Origin: Klebsiella michiganensis
GTDB taxonomy: Bacteria; Pseudomonadota; Gammaproteobacteria; Enterobacterales; Enterobacteriaceae
DNA: 64,000 nucleotides
Assembly: GCF_002925905.1 (NCBI RefSeq)
Contig: NZ_PRDB01000001.1
Coordinates: 1,412,487-1,476,486, forward strand
Direction of reading: 5' to 3'
This document shows positions 38,050 to 46,821 of this stretch, piece by piece. Numbering within the stretch: position 1 is the first letter of the stretch; every line of letters begins with the position of its first letter. The position numbers were made by a program, and so were the translations under genes. The notes below the pieces were generated by a model. The model searched no databases. It was not told the DNA's origin and worked only from the letters and a program-made list of their open reading frames with translations.

Positions 38050-38745
38050 TTATCCCCCCAGATACATCCGTTTGATTTCCGGATTCGCCAGCACCTCCGG
38101 TGCCGGACCAGAGAGCATAATCTTCCCATTCTCCAGCACATAGGCGCGATCGGCGATGGTCAACGCCGCCGTGGCGTTCTGCTCTACCAGCAGCACGGTA
38201 ATATTCTCTTCCCGCAGCTGCTTAATCGTCGCAAACAGCTCCCCGACAATTTTCGGCGCCAGGCCGAGGCTTGGCTCATCGAGCATCAGCAGTACCGGCT
38301 CGCTCATCAACGCTCTGGCGATCGCCAGCATCTGCTGCTCGCCGCCGCTCATGGTTCCCGCCATCTGGCTGCGCCGCTCTTTCAGCCGGGGAAACAGGCT
38401 GTACATGCGATCGCGCAGGCGGGTAAAGCCGGCGAGATTGTTGTAGGCCCCCATGCGCAGATTTTCTTCGATGGTCAGGTTGGTAAAGATGCGCCGTCCT
38501 TCTGGCACCAGCGCCAGCCCCTTACGCACAATCTGATGCGTCTGGCTGCGGGAAATATCCTCGTTGAGAAAATTGACCCGTCCCGTGGAACGCACCAGGT
38601 TGACGATCCCGTTGAGGGTGGAGGTTTTCCCGGCACCGTTGCTGCCGATAAGGGTCACAATCTCCCGGTCGTGAATATCAATGTCCACCCCTTTCAGCCC
38701 CTGAATCACGCCGTAAAACACTTTTAACTCGCGCGCGCTAAGCAT
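38050..38745 (-). CDS. livF: Branched-chain amino acid-type ABC transporter ATP-binding protein
   Basis: 231-aa LivF-type ATPase: Walker A GSNGAGKTS, signature MSGGEQQMLAIARAL, Walker B LLMLDEPSLGLAP, and the VPEGRRIF segment typical of LivF. It overlaps livG by 8 bp and is the last gene of a five-gene operon. Downstream, GCTGTT/AACAGC and GCGGC/GCCGC arms (about 37990-38035) could form a terminator. The real substrate may differ from leucine, since the operon follows ethanolamine genes. Confidence 0.92.
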   Translation of the reverse strand: MLSARELKVFYGVIQGLKGVDIDIHDREIVTLIGSNGAGKTSTLNGIVNLVRSTGRVNFLNEDISRSQTHQIVRKGLALVPEGRRIFTNLTIEENLRMGAYNNLAGFTRLRDRMYSLFPRLKERRSQMAGTMSGGEQQMLAIARALMSEPVLLMLDEPSLGLAPKIVGELFATIKQLREENITVLLVEQNATAALTIADRAYVLENGKIMLSGPAPEVLANPEIKRMYLGG

Positions 38746-39520
38746 AACGAACGTCCCCCAGGTAGGCGGAAATCACGTCCGGATCCTGAATGGCTTCGGA
38801 CATCAGGCCGCTAAACAGCGGTTTGCCGTACTCCAGCACCATCACCCGCTCGCACAGCTTGTTGACGAACGGCATATCGTGCTCGATCAGCAGTACGCTG
38901 AGCTGATAGTCGTTACGCATGCGGAAGATCAGATCCGCCAGATCCTCCGTCTCTTTCGGGTTCATCCCGGCGGCGGGCTCGTCGAGCAGCAGCAATTTTG
39001 GCGACGTCGCCAGCGCGCGGGCGATCTCCACCTTGCGCTGGTTGCCGTAGCTGAGGTTGGTGGCCTGCACGTCGGCGAAATGGGCGATACCGATATCGTC
39101 CAGAATCGCCATCGCTTTGGCCTTTGCCGCCCGCTCGGCGGGGAAGTAGCGGCCAATATGCAGCGCCGCTTCCAGCAGCGAATAGCGGCTGGCGCTGTCG
39201 AGGCCGACCATCACGTTTTCTAATACCGTCATCGAGTTGAACAGGCGGATATTCTGAAAGGTGCGGGCGATCCCGGCGTTGACCACCCGGTTCGGCTTCA
39301 GCCCCTTCAGCGACTTTCCCGCCAGGGTCACGCTGCCGCTGGTCGGCTTATAGTTGGCGGTGATGACGTTGAACATCGTGGTTTTGCCCGCGCCGTTGGG
39401 GCCAATCAGGCCAAAAATTTCCGCCTCGTCGACGTGGAAACTGACGCTGTCGATGGCCCGCAGGCCGCCGAACTGCATGGTCACGTCCTGTACCTGTAAA
39501 ATGACCTTATTTTGCGCCAT
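38738..39520 (-). CDS. livG: Branched-chain amino acid-type ABC transporter ATP-binding protein
   Basis: 260-aa LivG-type ATPase: Walker A GPNGAGKTT, RTFQNIRLFNSMTVLENVMVG (LivG mark), signature LSYGNQRKVEIARAL, Walker B LLLLDEPAAGMNP, C-terminal VLEYGKPLFSG. It overlaps livM by 14 bp. It pairs with LivF as the two ATPase subunits. Confidence 0.93.
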   Translation of the reverse strand: MAQNKVILQVQDVTMQFGGLRAIDSVSFHVDEAEIFGLIGPNGAGKTTMFNVITANYKPTSGSVTLAGKSLKGLKPNRVVNAGIARTFQNIRLFNSMTVLENVMVGLDSASRYSLLEAALHIGRYFPAERAAKAKAMAILDDIGIAHFADVQATNLSYGNQRKVEIARALATSPKLLLLDEPAAGMNPKETEDLADLIFRMRNDYQLSVLLIEHDMPFVNKLCERVMVLEYGKPLFSGLMSEAIQDPDVISAYLGDVRYA

Positions 39521-40556
39521 AGCCGCGGCCCCTTTTGCCCACTTGCCAAATCTCTTTTTTGCCCAGCAGACCTTCGCGGGCGAACAGCATGATGATCAGC
39601 AGCAGCAGCGAGAACACCACCATCCGCAGGCCCGGATACGCGCCGAGATCGTGACCGAAGAACTGGAGCGGCTGGTCGAGAAAGCGCAGCCACTCGCCGC
39701 TGCCGACCACCAGTACGGTGCCGAGCAGCGCGCCGGTGGTGCTGCCCAGGCCGCCGAGCACGATAATAATCAGCAGCTGGAAGGTGAGCATAAAGTCGAA
39801 CAGGCCCGGCGAGATGGTGGTCAGCAGCGAGGCCAGCAGGCCGCCGCCGATCCCTTCGAAGAAGGCGCTGGTGGCGAAGGCGCAGGTTTTAATGCGAAAC
39901 GTGTTCACGCCCATGGCGATAGCGGCGTCTTCGTCGTCGCGCACCGCTTTCATCATTCGCCCGTACTTCGACCACACCAGCTGCAAAATCATCCCGGTCG
40001 CCAGCAGGGCGAACAGCCCGCACCAGAACAGGAGATGCGGCTGCTGCGGAATATCGTTGAGGCCAATGGCGCCGTTGGTGATCTGCGGATTGTTGATAGC
40101 GAGGATTTTAATGATAAAGCCGAAGCCGAGGGTCACAATCGCCAGGTAGTCGCCGCGCACGCGGAAGACCGGCAGGGCAAGGCAAACCGCCAGCGCCGCC
40201 GCGCACAGGCCGCTAATGAGCAGCGCGGGCAGGAACCCGGCGTGCAGCACGAGGATCCACGGGCTGGGGGCGGCCATCTCAAACATATCCAGCTTGCTGT
40301 CGCTGGGGAGGATCAGCAGGGCGGTGACGTAAGCGCCGACCGCCACAAAGCCGTTGGGCTCCAGCGACAGCTGGCCGGTCACGCCGTTGATCAGGTTATA
40401 GCTGACCGCGAGGATCATAAAGACGAAAATGGTGCTGATGACGCGAATAATGTAGTCGTTGAAGACGACGTTGATCCCGGCCAGCAGCGCGACGCAGAGA
40501 GCAATAATGACCAGGTTGCGCAGCTGCGCCCCGGCGGTAGTCGTAGCGTTGAGCAT
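39507..40556 (-). CDS. livM: Branched-chain amino acid-type ABC transporter permease
   Basis: 349-aa membrane permease of the LivM group. Multiple helices; LMKAVRDDEDAAIAMGVNTFRIKTCAFATSAFFEGIGGGL is the conserved cytoplasmic loop, followed by LGGLGSTTGALLG. It adjoins livH (1-bp overlap) and livG. LivH and LivM form the channel heterodimer. Confidence 0.93.
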   Translation of the reverse strand: MLNATTTAGAQLRNLVIIALCVALLAGINVVFNDYIIRVISTIFVFMILAVSYNLINGVTGQLSLEPNGFVAVGAYVTALLILPSDSKLDMFEMAAPSPWILVLHAGFLPALLISGLCAAALAVCLALPVFRVRGDYLAIVTLGFGFIIKILAINNPQITNGAIGLNDIPQQPHLLFWCGLFALLATGMILQLVWSKYGRMMKAVRDDEDAAIAMGVNTFRIKTCAFATSAFFEGIGGGLLASLLTTISPGLFDFMLTFQLLIIIVLGGLGSTTGALLGTVLVVGSGEWLRFLDQPLQFFGHDLGAYPGLRMVVFSLLLLIIMLFAREGLLGKKEIWQVGKRGRGYGAK

Positions 40557-41455
40557 CAGAAACGGCTCCTTTCCAGACGTTCATCGCCCATAATGCCAAC
40601 CGGGCGGAACAAGAGGACCAGAATCAAGAACATAAAGGCAAAGGCGTCTTTGTAACCGCCCAGCTCGGGAAACAGAGCGACCGCCACCACCTCGGTAAAG
40701 CCGAGAATAAAGCCGCCGAGCACCGCGCCGGTGACGCTGCCGATTCCGCCGAGCACCGCGGCGGCGAAGGCCTTCAGGCCGATCAGCACGCCCATCAGCG
40801 GGTCGATGGTCGGGTAGCTGATGGAGTAGAACACCCCGCCCAGCGCCGCGAGGCTGCTGCCGAGGGCGAACACCAGCGAGATAATGCGGTTGGCGTCGAT
40901 GCCCATCAGGCGCACGGTATTAACGTCGAAGGCCACCGCGCGGATCGCCATCCCGTAGCGGGTGCGGTACAGCAGCCAGAGGATCGCCAGCAGCAGCAGG
41001 ACGGTGATCAGCGGCACGATCCACGCCACGTTGGTGATAATCACGTCACCAAAGGCGCGGGTGTTGTTGAAAAATTCCGGTGCGGAAAAGAAGCGCGAGC
41101 TGCCGCCAAACAGCACGTTGAACAGGTTTTCGAGGAAGAAGCTGACGCCGATGGCGGTGATCAGCATGGAGATTTTTGATGCCTGACGCAGCGGGCGATA
41201 GGCCACCCGGTCGATCAGCATGCCGAACAGGCCGCACAGCGCGAGGGTCAGGAAAACGGCTACCCCGAAGGGTAGCCCAATGGAAGAAAACAAAAACAGG
41301 GTGGTAAACGCCCCGACCATCATTACGTCCGCATGGGCGAAGTTGATCAGGCGCAGCACCCCATAAACCATCGTATAACCGATGGCAATCAGGGCGTACA
41401 TGCCCCCAAGGCTCATTCCATTGACCACTTGCTGGAGAAAAATGGCACCATCCAT
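40556..41455 (-). CDS. livH: Branched-chain amino acid-type ABC transporter permease
   Basis: 299-aa LivH permease: QQVVNGMSLGGMYALIAIGYTMVYGVLRLINFAHADVMMVGAF at the N-terminus is the family signature; IRAVAFDVNTVRLMGIDANRIISLVFALGSSLAALGG is the ATPase-contact region. ATG 41455, 20 bp downstream of the binding-protein gene. Confidence 0.94.
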   Translation of the reverse strand: MDGAIFLQQVVNGMSLGGMYALIAIGYTMVYGVLRLINFAHADVMMVGAFTTLFLFSSIGLPFGVAVFLTLALCGLFGMLIDRVAYRPLRQASKISMLITAIGVSFFLENLFNVLFGGSSRFFSAPEFFNNTRAFGDVIITNVAWIVPLITVLLLLAILWLLYRTRYGMAIRAVAFDVNTVRLMGIDANRIISLVFALGSSLAALGGVFYSISYPTIDPLMGVLIGLKAFAAAVLGGIGSVTGAVLGGFILGFTEVVAVALFPELGGYKDAFAFMFLILVLLFRPVGIMGDERLERSRF

Positions 41456-41475
41456 CTGATATCCCTTATAAAACC

Positions 41476-42612
41476 TTAAGGATTAACCACGGTACGAAAC
41501 GCCAGCTTGCCATCCTTCACTTCGTTGATGACCGCGCTGCGGATAGCGTCGCCGTTTTGTAACGTCAGCGTGCCGGTTACGCCCTGGAAGTCCTTAGTGG
41601 CGCGAATTTTTTCGTTAACGCAAACCCGGTCGTGCGGGTCGCTGCACTGGTTCATGGCGTTGATAATGACGTTATAGGCGTCCGCCGCCATCGCGCCCCA
41701 GGTGTGGGTCGGCTGCTGGTATTTGGCTTCCCAGGCTTTGATAAACACCTCGCCCGCCGGCGTTTGCTCTTTGGCGTTCGGCGAGTAGTAGTCGGTGGTC
41801 ATATAGCCGTTGACCGCGTCTTTGCCGACGTCAAAAAAGACCTGATCCGCCGCCAGCCCGTCGCCGCCGACCACCGGCTTGCTCAGCCCCAGCTGCTTCG
41901 CCTGTACGGCGATCAGCGCCCCTTCGGTGTAGTAGATCGGCATATAGATCATGTCGACGTTCTTCGCCTTCACGCTGGCCAGCTGGGCCTTAAAGTCTTT
42001 GCTGCCGCCGGGAGCCTGAACTTCGATAGGAATGGTGCCGCCGTTTTTCAGGAACTGCGTGCGAAAGGCCTTCGCCAGGCCGACGGAGTAGTCGTTGCTG
42101 CTGTCGAAGACGATGGCGGCGGTTTTGGCTTTCAGATCGCGCGAGGCGAGGTTAGCGCCGACCACGCCCTGGAAGCTGTCGGAGAAGCAGACCCGGCTGA
42201 CGTAAGGGTGGTTGCGGGTAACGCGGTCGTTGGTCGCGGTTGAGGAGACCAGCGGCGTTTTGCTGTCGTCGGCGATTTTGGTCATCGCCAGGGTATTGGA
42301 GGAGGTGACTTCGCCGATCACCGCATCGACTTTATCGCTGGAAACCAGGCGCTGCATGGCGTTAGCGGCTTCGACCTTATCGCTCTTATCGTCGATCACG
42401 ATAAGCTTCACGGTGTCGCCGTTTTTTAACGTCGGCGTAATGCTCTGGATAATATCCAGCCCTTTTTGCGAAGGCTGACCGTAGCCGCTCAGCGCACCGC
42501 TCAGCGGCAAGACCACGCCGATTTTAATTTCAGCCGCCTGCGCGCTGCTGGCACCGACCCACGCGGCAACCAGCGTGGCCATTAAAGACGCTTTCCCGGA
42601 AAACTTGTTCAT
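41476..42612 (-). CDS. Branched-chain amino acid-type ABC transporter substrate-binding protein
   Basis: 378-aa periplasmic Leu/Ile/Val-binding-like protein with signal peptide ending SSAQA. EIKIGVVLPLSGALSGYGQPSQKGLDI is the family start; SSNTLAMTKIADDSKTPLVSSTATN lines the binding cleft; a C-terminal Cys pair (NQCSDPHDRVCVNE) is present. GAGGTAAC precedes ATG 42612. First gene of livKHMGF. Position after eat-eutBC leaves open that it imports something other than branched-chain amino acids. Confidence 0.88.
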   Translation of the reverse strand: MNKFSGKASLMATLVAAWVGASSAQAAEIKIGVVLPLSGALSGYGQPSQKGLDIIQSITPTLKNGDTVKLIVIDDKSDKVEAANAMQRLVSSDKVDAVIGEVTSSNTLAMTKIADDSKTPLVSSTATNDRVTRNHPYVSRVCFSDSFQGVVGANLASRDLKAKTAAIVFDSSNDYSVGLAKAFRTQFLKNGGTIPIEVQAPGGSKDFKAQLASVKAKNVDMIYMPIYYTEGALIAVQAKQLGLSKPVVGGDGLAADQVFFDVGKDAVNGYMTTDYYSPNAKEQTPAGEVFIKAWEAKYQQPTHTWGAMAADAYNVIINAMNQCSDPHDRVCVNEKIRATKDFQGVTGTLTLQNGDAIRSAVINEVKDGKLAFRTVVNP

Positions 42613-42674
42613 TGTTACCTCACCGTCGGTCGATTATTTATCTTTAACCATCAATGACTGCATAACATTGAGAC

Positions 42675-42703
42675 ATAATTCGCCAGCGTATCCGGCGAAT
42701 TAT
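42675..42703. promoter_or_regulatory. Inverted repeat in the leader of the liv-type operon
   Basis: ATAATTCGCC (42675-42684), 9-bp spacer, GGCGAATTAT (42694-42703), a perfect 10-bp-arm dyad 63-91 bp before the binding-protein start. No T-tract follows on the coding strand, so it looks like an operator rather than a terminator. The regulator is unknown. Confidence 0.5.
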
Positions 42704-42856
42704 TGGCTGTTATGTTGAATAGATAACGAGATATATTTGGTATGCGGATTTACCTTACAACGTCCGTTTCGTTTTTACTCATGCAATATTCTTATTACCT
42801 CCAGGAGAGGGCATAAGGCTGATGTAAATACTGTTTTTGGTACGGTTAACGCATTT

Positions 42857-42890
42857 TGCCAGGTGGCGGCTGACGCCTTACCCGGCCTGG
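42857..42890. repeat. REP element between eutC and the liv operon
   Basis: GCCAGGTGGCGGCTGACGCC followed by TTACCCGGCCTGG: a single REP unit with CCAGG/CCTGG ends in the 366-bp gap between eutC and the liv-type operon. Confidence 0.65.
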
Positions 42891-42978
42891 AAAACCCGCA
42901 ATTTTAGCGCGCACCCGAATATAATATTCAGGTGCGCCAGATAATATTAAAAATCTATTCTGCTGCCTTCGTGACTTA

Positions 42979-43755
42979 TTATTTTAACTGGCTCAACGGT
43001 TTTATTTTTCCATGCAGCGCCGGATTATCGCTTTCGTCTTTCAGGCGCACTCCGGTAAGCCGCCGCAAAAAGGCCTGCTCCAGTAGCCAGGCCAGTTTAA
43101 ATGCGGCGGCATCAAAGCTCAGTCCTTCCGGACGGATATTAGAAATACAGTTGCGCTCCGACTCCAGCCGCTGACGATGCGGCTGCCAGGTTAAATACAC
43201 CCCGAGGCTATCCGGCGAGGAGAGCCCGGGCCTTTCGCCAATCAATATCGCCACCGCTCTGGCCTTCAGCGTTTCGCCTATATCATCGCCCAGCGCGACC
43301 CGCGACTGGTGCGCCAGTACCACCGGGGCCAGGCTCAGGCCGAGGGTTTTCAGATAGGGCAGCAGGGCGCGAATCAGCGGCACCGCCTGGCGCTGCACGG
43401 CGTACGACGACAGCCCGTCGCCAATCACCAGCAGCAGGTCGGCGGGGCGCGCGCCGCTGGCGGCGAGGTCGGCGCGGCTCTCTTCGTTCAGCTGTCGCCC
43501 CAGATCCGGGCGATTCAGATAGACATGGCGATCGCTGGCGGCGCTGCGGACGGTCAGCGTCGACAGCCCCAGCTCCGCCAGCGGCTGGACTAACTGGTCG
43601 CTGGCGAAAGGCTGGTGAATGGCATCGCGCGCCCGGGCGTGGGCGAGGCCGAAATTCAGCACTTCGCGGGTCGGCAGGCTGGCGCCGCTGCGCCCCAGCG
43701 CAATCCGCGCATCGGTAAACTCACGCAGCGGGTTCCAGGCGTCGGGAGGATTCAT
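42979..43755 (-). CDS. eutC: Ethanolamine ammonia-lyase small subunit, short form
   Basis: 258-aa beta subunit of the adenosylcobalamin-dependent lyase that turns ethanolamine into acetaldehyde and ammonia. Features: GRSGASLPTREVLNFGLAHARARDAIHQPF, SDRHVYLNRPDLGRQL, LLVIGDGLSSYAVQ (B12-side motif), ILIGERPGLSSPDSLGVYLTW, ERNCISNIRPEGL. Microcompartment-type EutC is about 295 aa with an N-terminal targeting extension; this one begins almost directly with the core, so it should be a cytosolic enzyme. It overlaps eutB by 4 bp (ATGA). Confidence 0.93.
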   Translation of the reverse strand: MNPPDAWNPLREFTDARIALGRSGASLPTREVLNFGLAHARARDAIHQPFASDQLVQPLAELGLSTLTVRSAASDRHVYLNRPDLGRQLNEESRADLAASGARPADLLLVIGDGLSSYAVQRQAVPLIRALLPYLKTLGLSLAPVVLAHQSRVALGDDIGETLKARAVAILIGERPGLSSPDSLGVYLTWQPHRQRLESERNCISNIRPEGLSFDAAAFKLAWLLEQAFLRRLTGVRLKDESDNPALHGKIKPLSQLK

Positions 43756-45140
43756 ACCGGTTCTCCTTGCGGCAGGACGGAAAGCAGCGGATGGCGGGCA
43801 TCGGTCAGACGCAGCGCGCCGTGACGGTCAATAATTTGCATCTTCGTCAGCCAGTCGGCGAACTCAGGCGCATGCTGTAAACCCAGCAGTCGGCGGGCGT
43901 AAAGGGCATCGTGGAACGAGGTGCTTTGGTAGTTGAGCATAATATCGTCAGCCCCCGGAACGCCGATCAAAAAGGTCAGCCCGGCCGCGCAGAGCAGCGT
44001 CAGCAGGGTATCCATATCGTCCTGATCCGCTTCGGCGTGATTGGTGTAGCAAACGTCGCAGCCGATGGGCAGCCCCATCAGCTTGCCGCAGAAGTGATCT
44101 TCCAGCCCGGCGCGGATAATCTGCTTACCATCGTACAGATACTCCGGGCCGATAAAGCCCACCACCGTATTGACCAGCAGCGGCTCAAAATGGCGGGCGA
44201 CGGCATAGGCCCGGGCTTCGCAGGTCTGCTGATCAACGCCGTGGTGGGCGTTGGCGGAAAGACAGCTGCCCTGGCCGGTTTCAAAATACATCACGTTGTT
44301 GCCCAGCGTGCCGCGGTTCAGGCTAAGCGCCGCTTCCCGTGCTTCCTGCAGCAGCGCCAGATTAATGCCGAAACCGCTGTTGGCGGCTTCGGTACCGGCC
44401 ACCGACTGGAACACCAGATCCACCGGCGCGCCGCGCTCAATCAGCTGCAGGGTGTTGGTGACGTGGGTCAAAATGCACGACTGGGTGGGGATGGCGAAGC
44501 GCTGAATAATATCGTCAAGCATATGGTTCAGCTGCGCCAGCACCGGCAGGCTGTCGCTGGCCGGATTGATGCCGATCACCGCGTCCCCGGCGCCGTACAG
44601 CAGGCCGTCGAGCATGCTGGCGGCGATGCCTTTCATATCATCGGTCGGGTGATTGGGCTGCAGGCGCACGCTCAGGCGCCCCGGCAGGCCGATGGTATTG
44701 CGAAAACGGGTGATGACCCGGCATTTGCTGGCGGCGAGGATCAGATCCTGATTGCGCATCAGCTTGCTGACCGCGGCGGCCATCTCCGGGGTTATCGCGC
44801 GGGCGACCTGGCGCAGCGCCGCTTCATCGGTGGCGTCGTCGAGCAGCCAGTCGCGAAAATCGCCGACCGTAAGATGGCGAATCGCCGCGAAGCCCCGGGC
44901 GTCGTGGGTATCGAGGATCAGCCGGGTCACCTCATCCTGCTCGTAGGGAATCAGCGGATTATCGAGAATCTCCGTGAGCGGAATCTCCGCCAGCGCCATT
45001 TTTGCCGCCATACGCTCTTCGGCGGAGCCGGCGATAACGCCCGCCAGCGCGTCGCCGGAACGCGCAGGAGAGGCCTTCGCCATCAAGGTTTTCAGACTAT
45101 CAAAGCGCCATACCTGGCCTGATAGCGTGGTTTTATACAT
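43752..45140 (-). CDS. eutB: Ethanolamine ammonia-lyase large subunit
   Basis: 462-aa alpha subunit (TIM barrel holding the cobalamin and substrate). Visible: VMRNQDLI-like region KLMRNQDLILAASKCRVITRFRNTIGLPGRLSVRLQPNHPTDD, DAVIGINPASDSLPVL, ETGQGSCLSANAHHGVDQQTCEARAYA, FIGPEYLYDGKQIIRAGLEDHFCGKLMGLPIGCDVCYTNH. I use ATG 45140 with GGAGGCGAC before it; the frame continues upstream but inside the permease gene. It lies 11 bp after eat. No eutA reactivase or shell genes are near. Confidence 0.95.
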   Translation of the reverse strand: MYKTTLSGQVWRFDSLKTLMAKASPARSGDALAGVIAGSAEERMAAKMALAEIPLTEILDNPLIPYEQDEVTRLILDTHDARGFAAIRHLTVGDFRDWLLDDATDEAALRQVARAITPEMAAAVSKLMRNQDLILAASKCRVITRFRNTIGLPGRLSVRLQPNHPTDDMKGIAASMLDGLLYGAGDAVIGINPASDSLPVLAQLNHMLDDIIQRFAIPTQSCILTHVTNTLQLIERGAPVDLVFQSVAGTEAANSGFGINLALLQEAREAALSLNRGTLGNNVMYFETGQGSCLSANAHHGVDQQTCEARAYAVARHFEPLLVNTVVGFIGPEYLYDGKQIIRAGLEDHFCGKLMGLPIGCDVCYTNHAEADQDDMDTLLTLLCAAGLTFLIGVPGADDIMLNYQSTSFHDALYARRLLGLQHAPEFADWLTKMQIIDRHGALRLTDARHPLLSVLPQGEPV

Positions 45141-45151
45141 GTGTCGCCTCC

Positions 45152-46531
45152 TCAGGAGACCGTACGCAGCTGCGGATCCACCGCCGCGCGCTGGCGGGCC
45201 GCTGCGGTCTTGCGAAACCACAGGTAGCCGCCGAGCATCATGGCGGCGAAAATCAGCGCCAGCAGGGTGTTGTACCAGACCATCGCCACCAGGCAGAGTA
45301 CCGCCATGGCCAGCGCGAAGGCCGGCGCCCACGGATAGAGCGGCGCGCGGAACGGTCGAATCAGCTTCGGCTCGCTGCGGCGCAGTTTAAACAGCGCCGC
45401 CATCGAGGTGATATACATAACAATAGCGCCAAATACCGACATCGTGACGATACAGGCGGTCAGCGGCATCCCGCTAATGGTGATCAGCGAATCGGAGAAA
45501 ATGGCGGCGATGCCCACCACGCCCCCGGCGAGGATCGCCAGATGCGGCGTGCGGGTGCGGCGGTTCAGCGTCGCCAGGCTGGCAGGGAGATAGCCCGCGC
45601 GCGCCAGCGAGTAAATCTGCCGCGAGTAGCCCATGATAATCCCGTGGAACGAGGCCACCAGGCCGAAGAGTCCCAGCCACACCAGCATATGCAGCCAGCC
45701 GCTGCTGTTGCCGACCACCATTTTCATCGCCTGCGGCAGCGGGTCGTTAATATTGGCCAGGGTTCGCCAGTCGCCCACGCCGCCGGCAAAAATCATCACG
45801 CCAATCGCCAGCACGGTCAGGGTCAGGATGCCGCCGCCCAGCGCCCGGGGAATGGTGCGCTGCGGATCCTTCGCCTCTTCGGCGGCCATCGATGCGCCTT
45901 CAATCGCCAGAAAGAACCAGATAGCGAAGGGGATGGCGGCAAACATCCCCGGCAGCGCCAGGCCGCTGAAGCTCTCCGCGCCCGCCCAGCCGTTAGCGGT
46001 AAAGTGGCTCCAGGAGAAGCCCGGCGCGACAACGCCCATAAACACCAGCAGTTCGAAAATCGCTAATAACGTCACCACCAGCTCAAAGGTCGCGGCGATA
46101 CCCACGCCGAGAATATTCAGCGTCATAAAGATGATGTAGGCGCCGCAGGCCACCCATTTGGGGTCGAGCGCCGGAAACTGCACGTTAAGATAGGCGCCGA
46201 TGGCCATGGCGATGGCGGGCGGGGCGAAGACGAATTCAATCAGGGTCGCGAAGCCGGCGATAAACCCGCCGGTCGGGCCAAAGGCGCGGTAGGCGTAGGC
46301 AAAAGGCCCGCCCGCATGCGGAATGGCGGTGGTCAGCTCGGTAAAGCTAAAAATAAAGGCGCAGTACATCGCGGCGATGGCCAGCGCGACGATCATAAAG
46401 CCCAGCGTCCCGGCCTGGGACCAGCCGTAGCTCCAGCCAAAATACTCTCCGGAAATAACCAGCCCAACGGCGATCCCCCATAAGCGGAAACTGCCGAGCG
46501 TTCTTTTTAGCGTTGTGGTTTGCTCTGTCAT
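45152..46531 (-). CDS. eat: Ethanolamine permease
   Basis: 459-aa APC-superfamily transporter. About 12 helices; the family start TLGSFRLWGIAVGLVISGEYFGWSYGWSQAGTLGF and PHAGGPFAYAYRAFGPTGGFIAGFA are those of proton-linked ethanolamine permeases. I start at ATG 46531 (MTEQTTT); an upstream extension overlaps the promoter. First of eat-eutB-eutC. A sigma-54-type promoter lies 38-52 bp upstream, suggesting nitrogen control of ethanolamine use as an N source. Confidence 0.92.
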   Translation of the reverse strand: MTEQTTTLKRTLGSFRLWGIAVGLVISGEYFGWSYGWSQAGTLGFMIVALAIAAMYCAFIFSFTELTTAIPHAGGPFAYAYRAFGPTGGFIAGFATLIEFVFAPPAIAMAIGAYLNVQFPALDPKWVACGAYIIFMTLNILGVGIAATFELVVTLLAIFELLVFMGVVAPGFSWSHFTANGWAGAESFSGLALPGMFAAIPFAIWFFLAIEGASMAAEEAKDPQRTIPRALGGGILTLTVLAIGVMIFAGGVGDWRTLANINDPLPQAMKMVVGNSSGWLHMLVWLGLFGLVASFHGIIMGYSRQIYSLARAGYLPASLATLNRRTRTPHLAILAGGVVGIAAIFSDSLITISGMPLTACIVTMSVFGAIVMYITSMAALFKLRRSEPKLIRPFRAPLYPWAPAFALAMAVLCLVAMVWYNTLLALIFAAMMLGGYLWFRKTAAARQRAAVDPQLRTVS

Positions 46532-46567
46532 GTTCGTTGCCTCGCCAGATAAAGATATCGGGAGGGT

Positions 46568-46583
46568 TGCAAAGAGAATGCCA
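46568..46583 (-). promoter_or_regulatory. Sigma-54 (-24/-12) promoter of eat-eutBC
   Basis: On the minus strand TGGCATTCTCTTTGCA: GG at -24 and GC at -12 separated by exactly 10 bp, close to the consensus TGGCAC-N5-TTGC. Transcription would begin near 46557, 26 bp before the eat start. Two TGGTGCA half-sites at 46665-46671 and 46696-46702 lie about 108-145 bp upstream of that point, where NtrC sites often lie, although their partner half-sites are poor. A CGATGGCGC/GCGCCATCG dyad (46703-46733) overlaps the second. Confidence 0.6.
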
Positions 46584-46787
46584 GGGCATACCACCGATAA
46601 ACGCGGCGGTTTACGCCAACGAGGATCAAAAAAGGGGCAGACTGCGCCCGGCGGGAGAGTCGCGGTGGTGCAGCTGCCCGCAAATGTGGCGTTATTGGTG
46701 CACGATGGCGCCAGCGTCTTTTTTGCGCCATCGCGCCAGGCCGCTTTGCAATTTAGCAGTGGTCGCGGTATAAGGAATCTCTTATCT

Positions 46788-46811
46788 GGATGTTTAGATG
46801 TCTATACGCCC
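46788..46811 (+). promoter_or_regulatory. MetJ operator (three tandem met boxes) before mmuP
   Basis: GGATGTTT, AGATGTCT and ATACGCCC lie head to tail in 8-bp register; versus the met box AGACGTCT they match 5, 7 and 5 of 8. The run ends 10 bp before the mmuP start. S-adenosylmethionine-bound MetJ would repress mmuPM when methionine is plentiful, as known for mmuPM in E. coli. Confidence 0.7.
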
Positions 46812-46821
46812 ATGAGGTCAA

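Noticed and set aside
39354..40655. Long plus-strand open frame opposite livG/livM
   Set aside because: Composition is Arg/Gln/His-rich, typical of an antisense shadow of a GC-rich gene; the opposite strand encodes clear LivG and LivM.
43911..45122. Long plus-strand open frame opposite eutB
   Set aside because: Shadow of EutB; no domain, no ribosome site, and eutB is certain.
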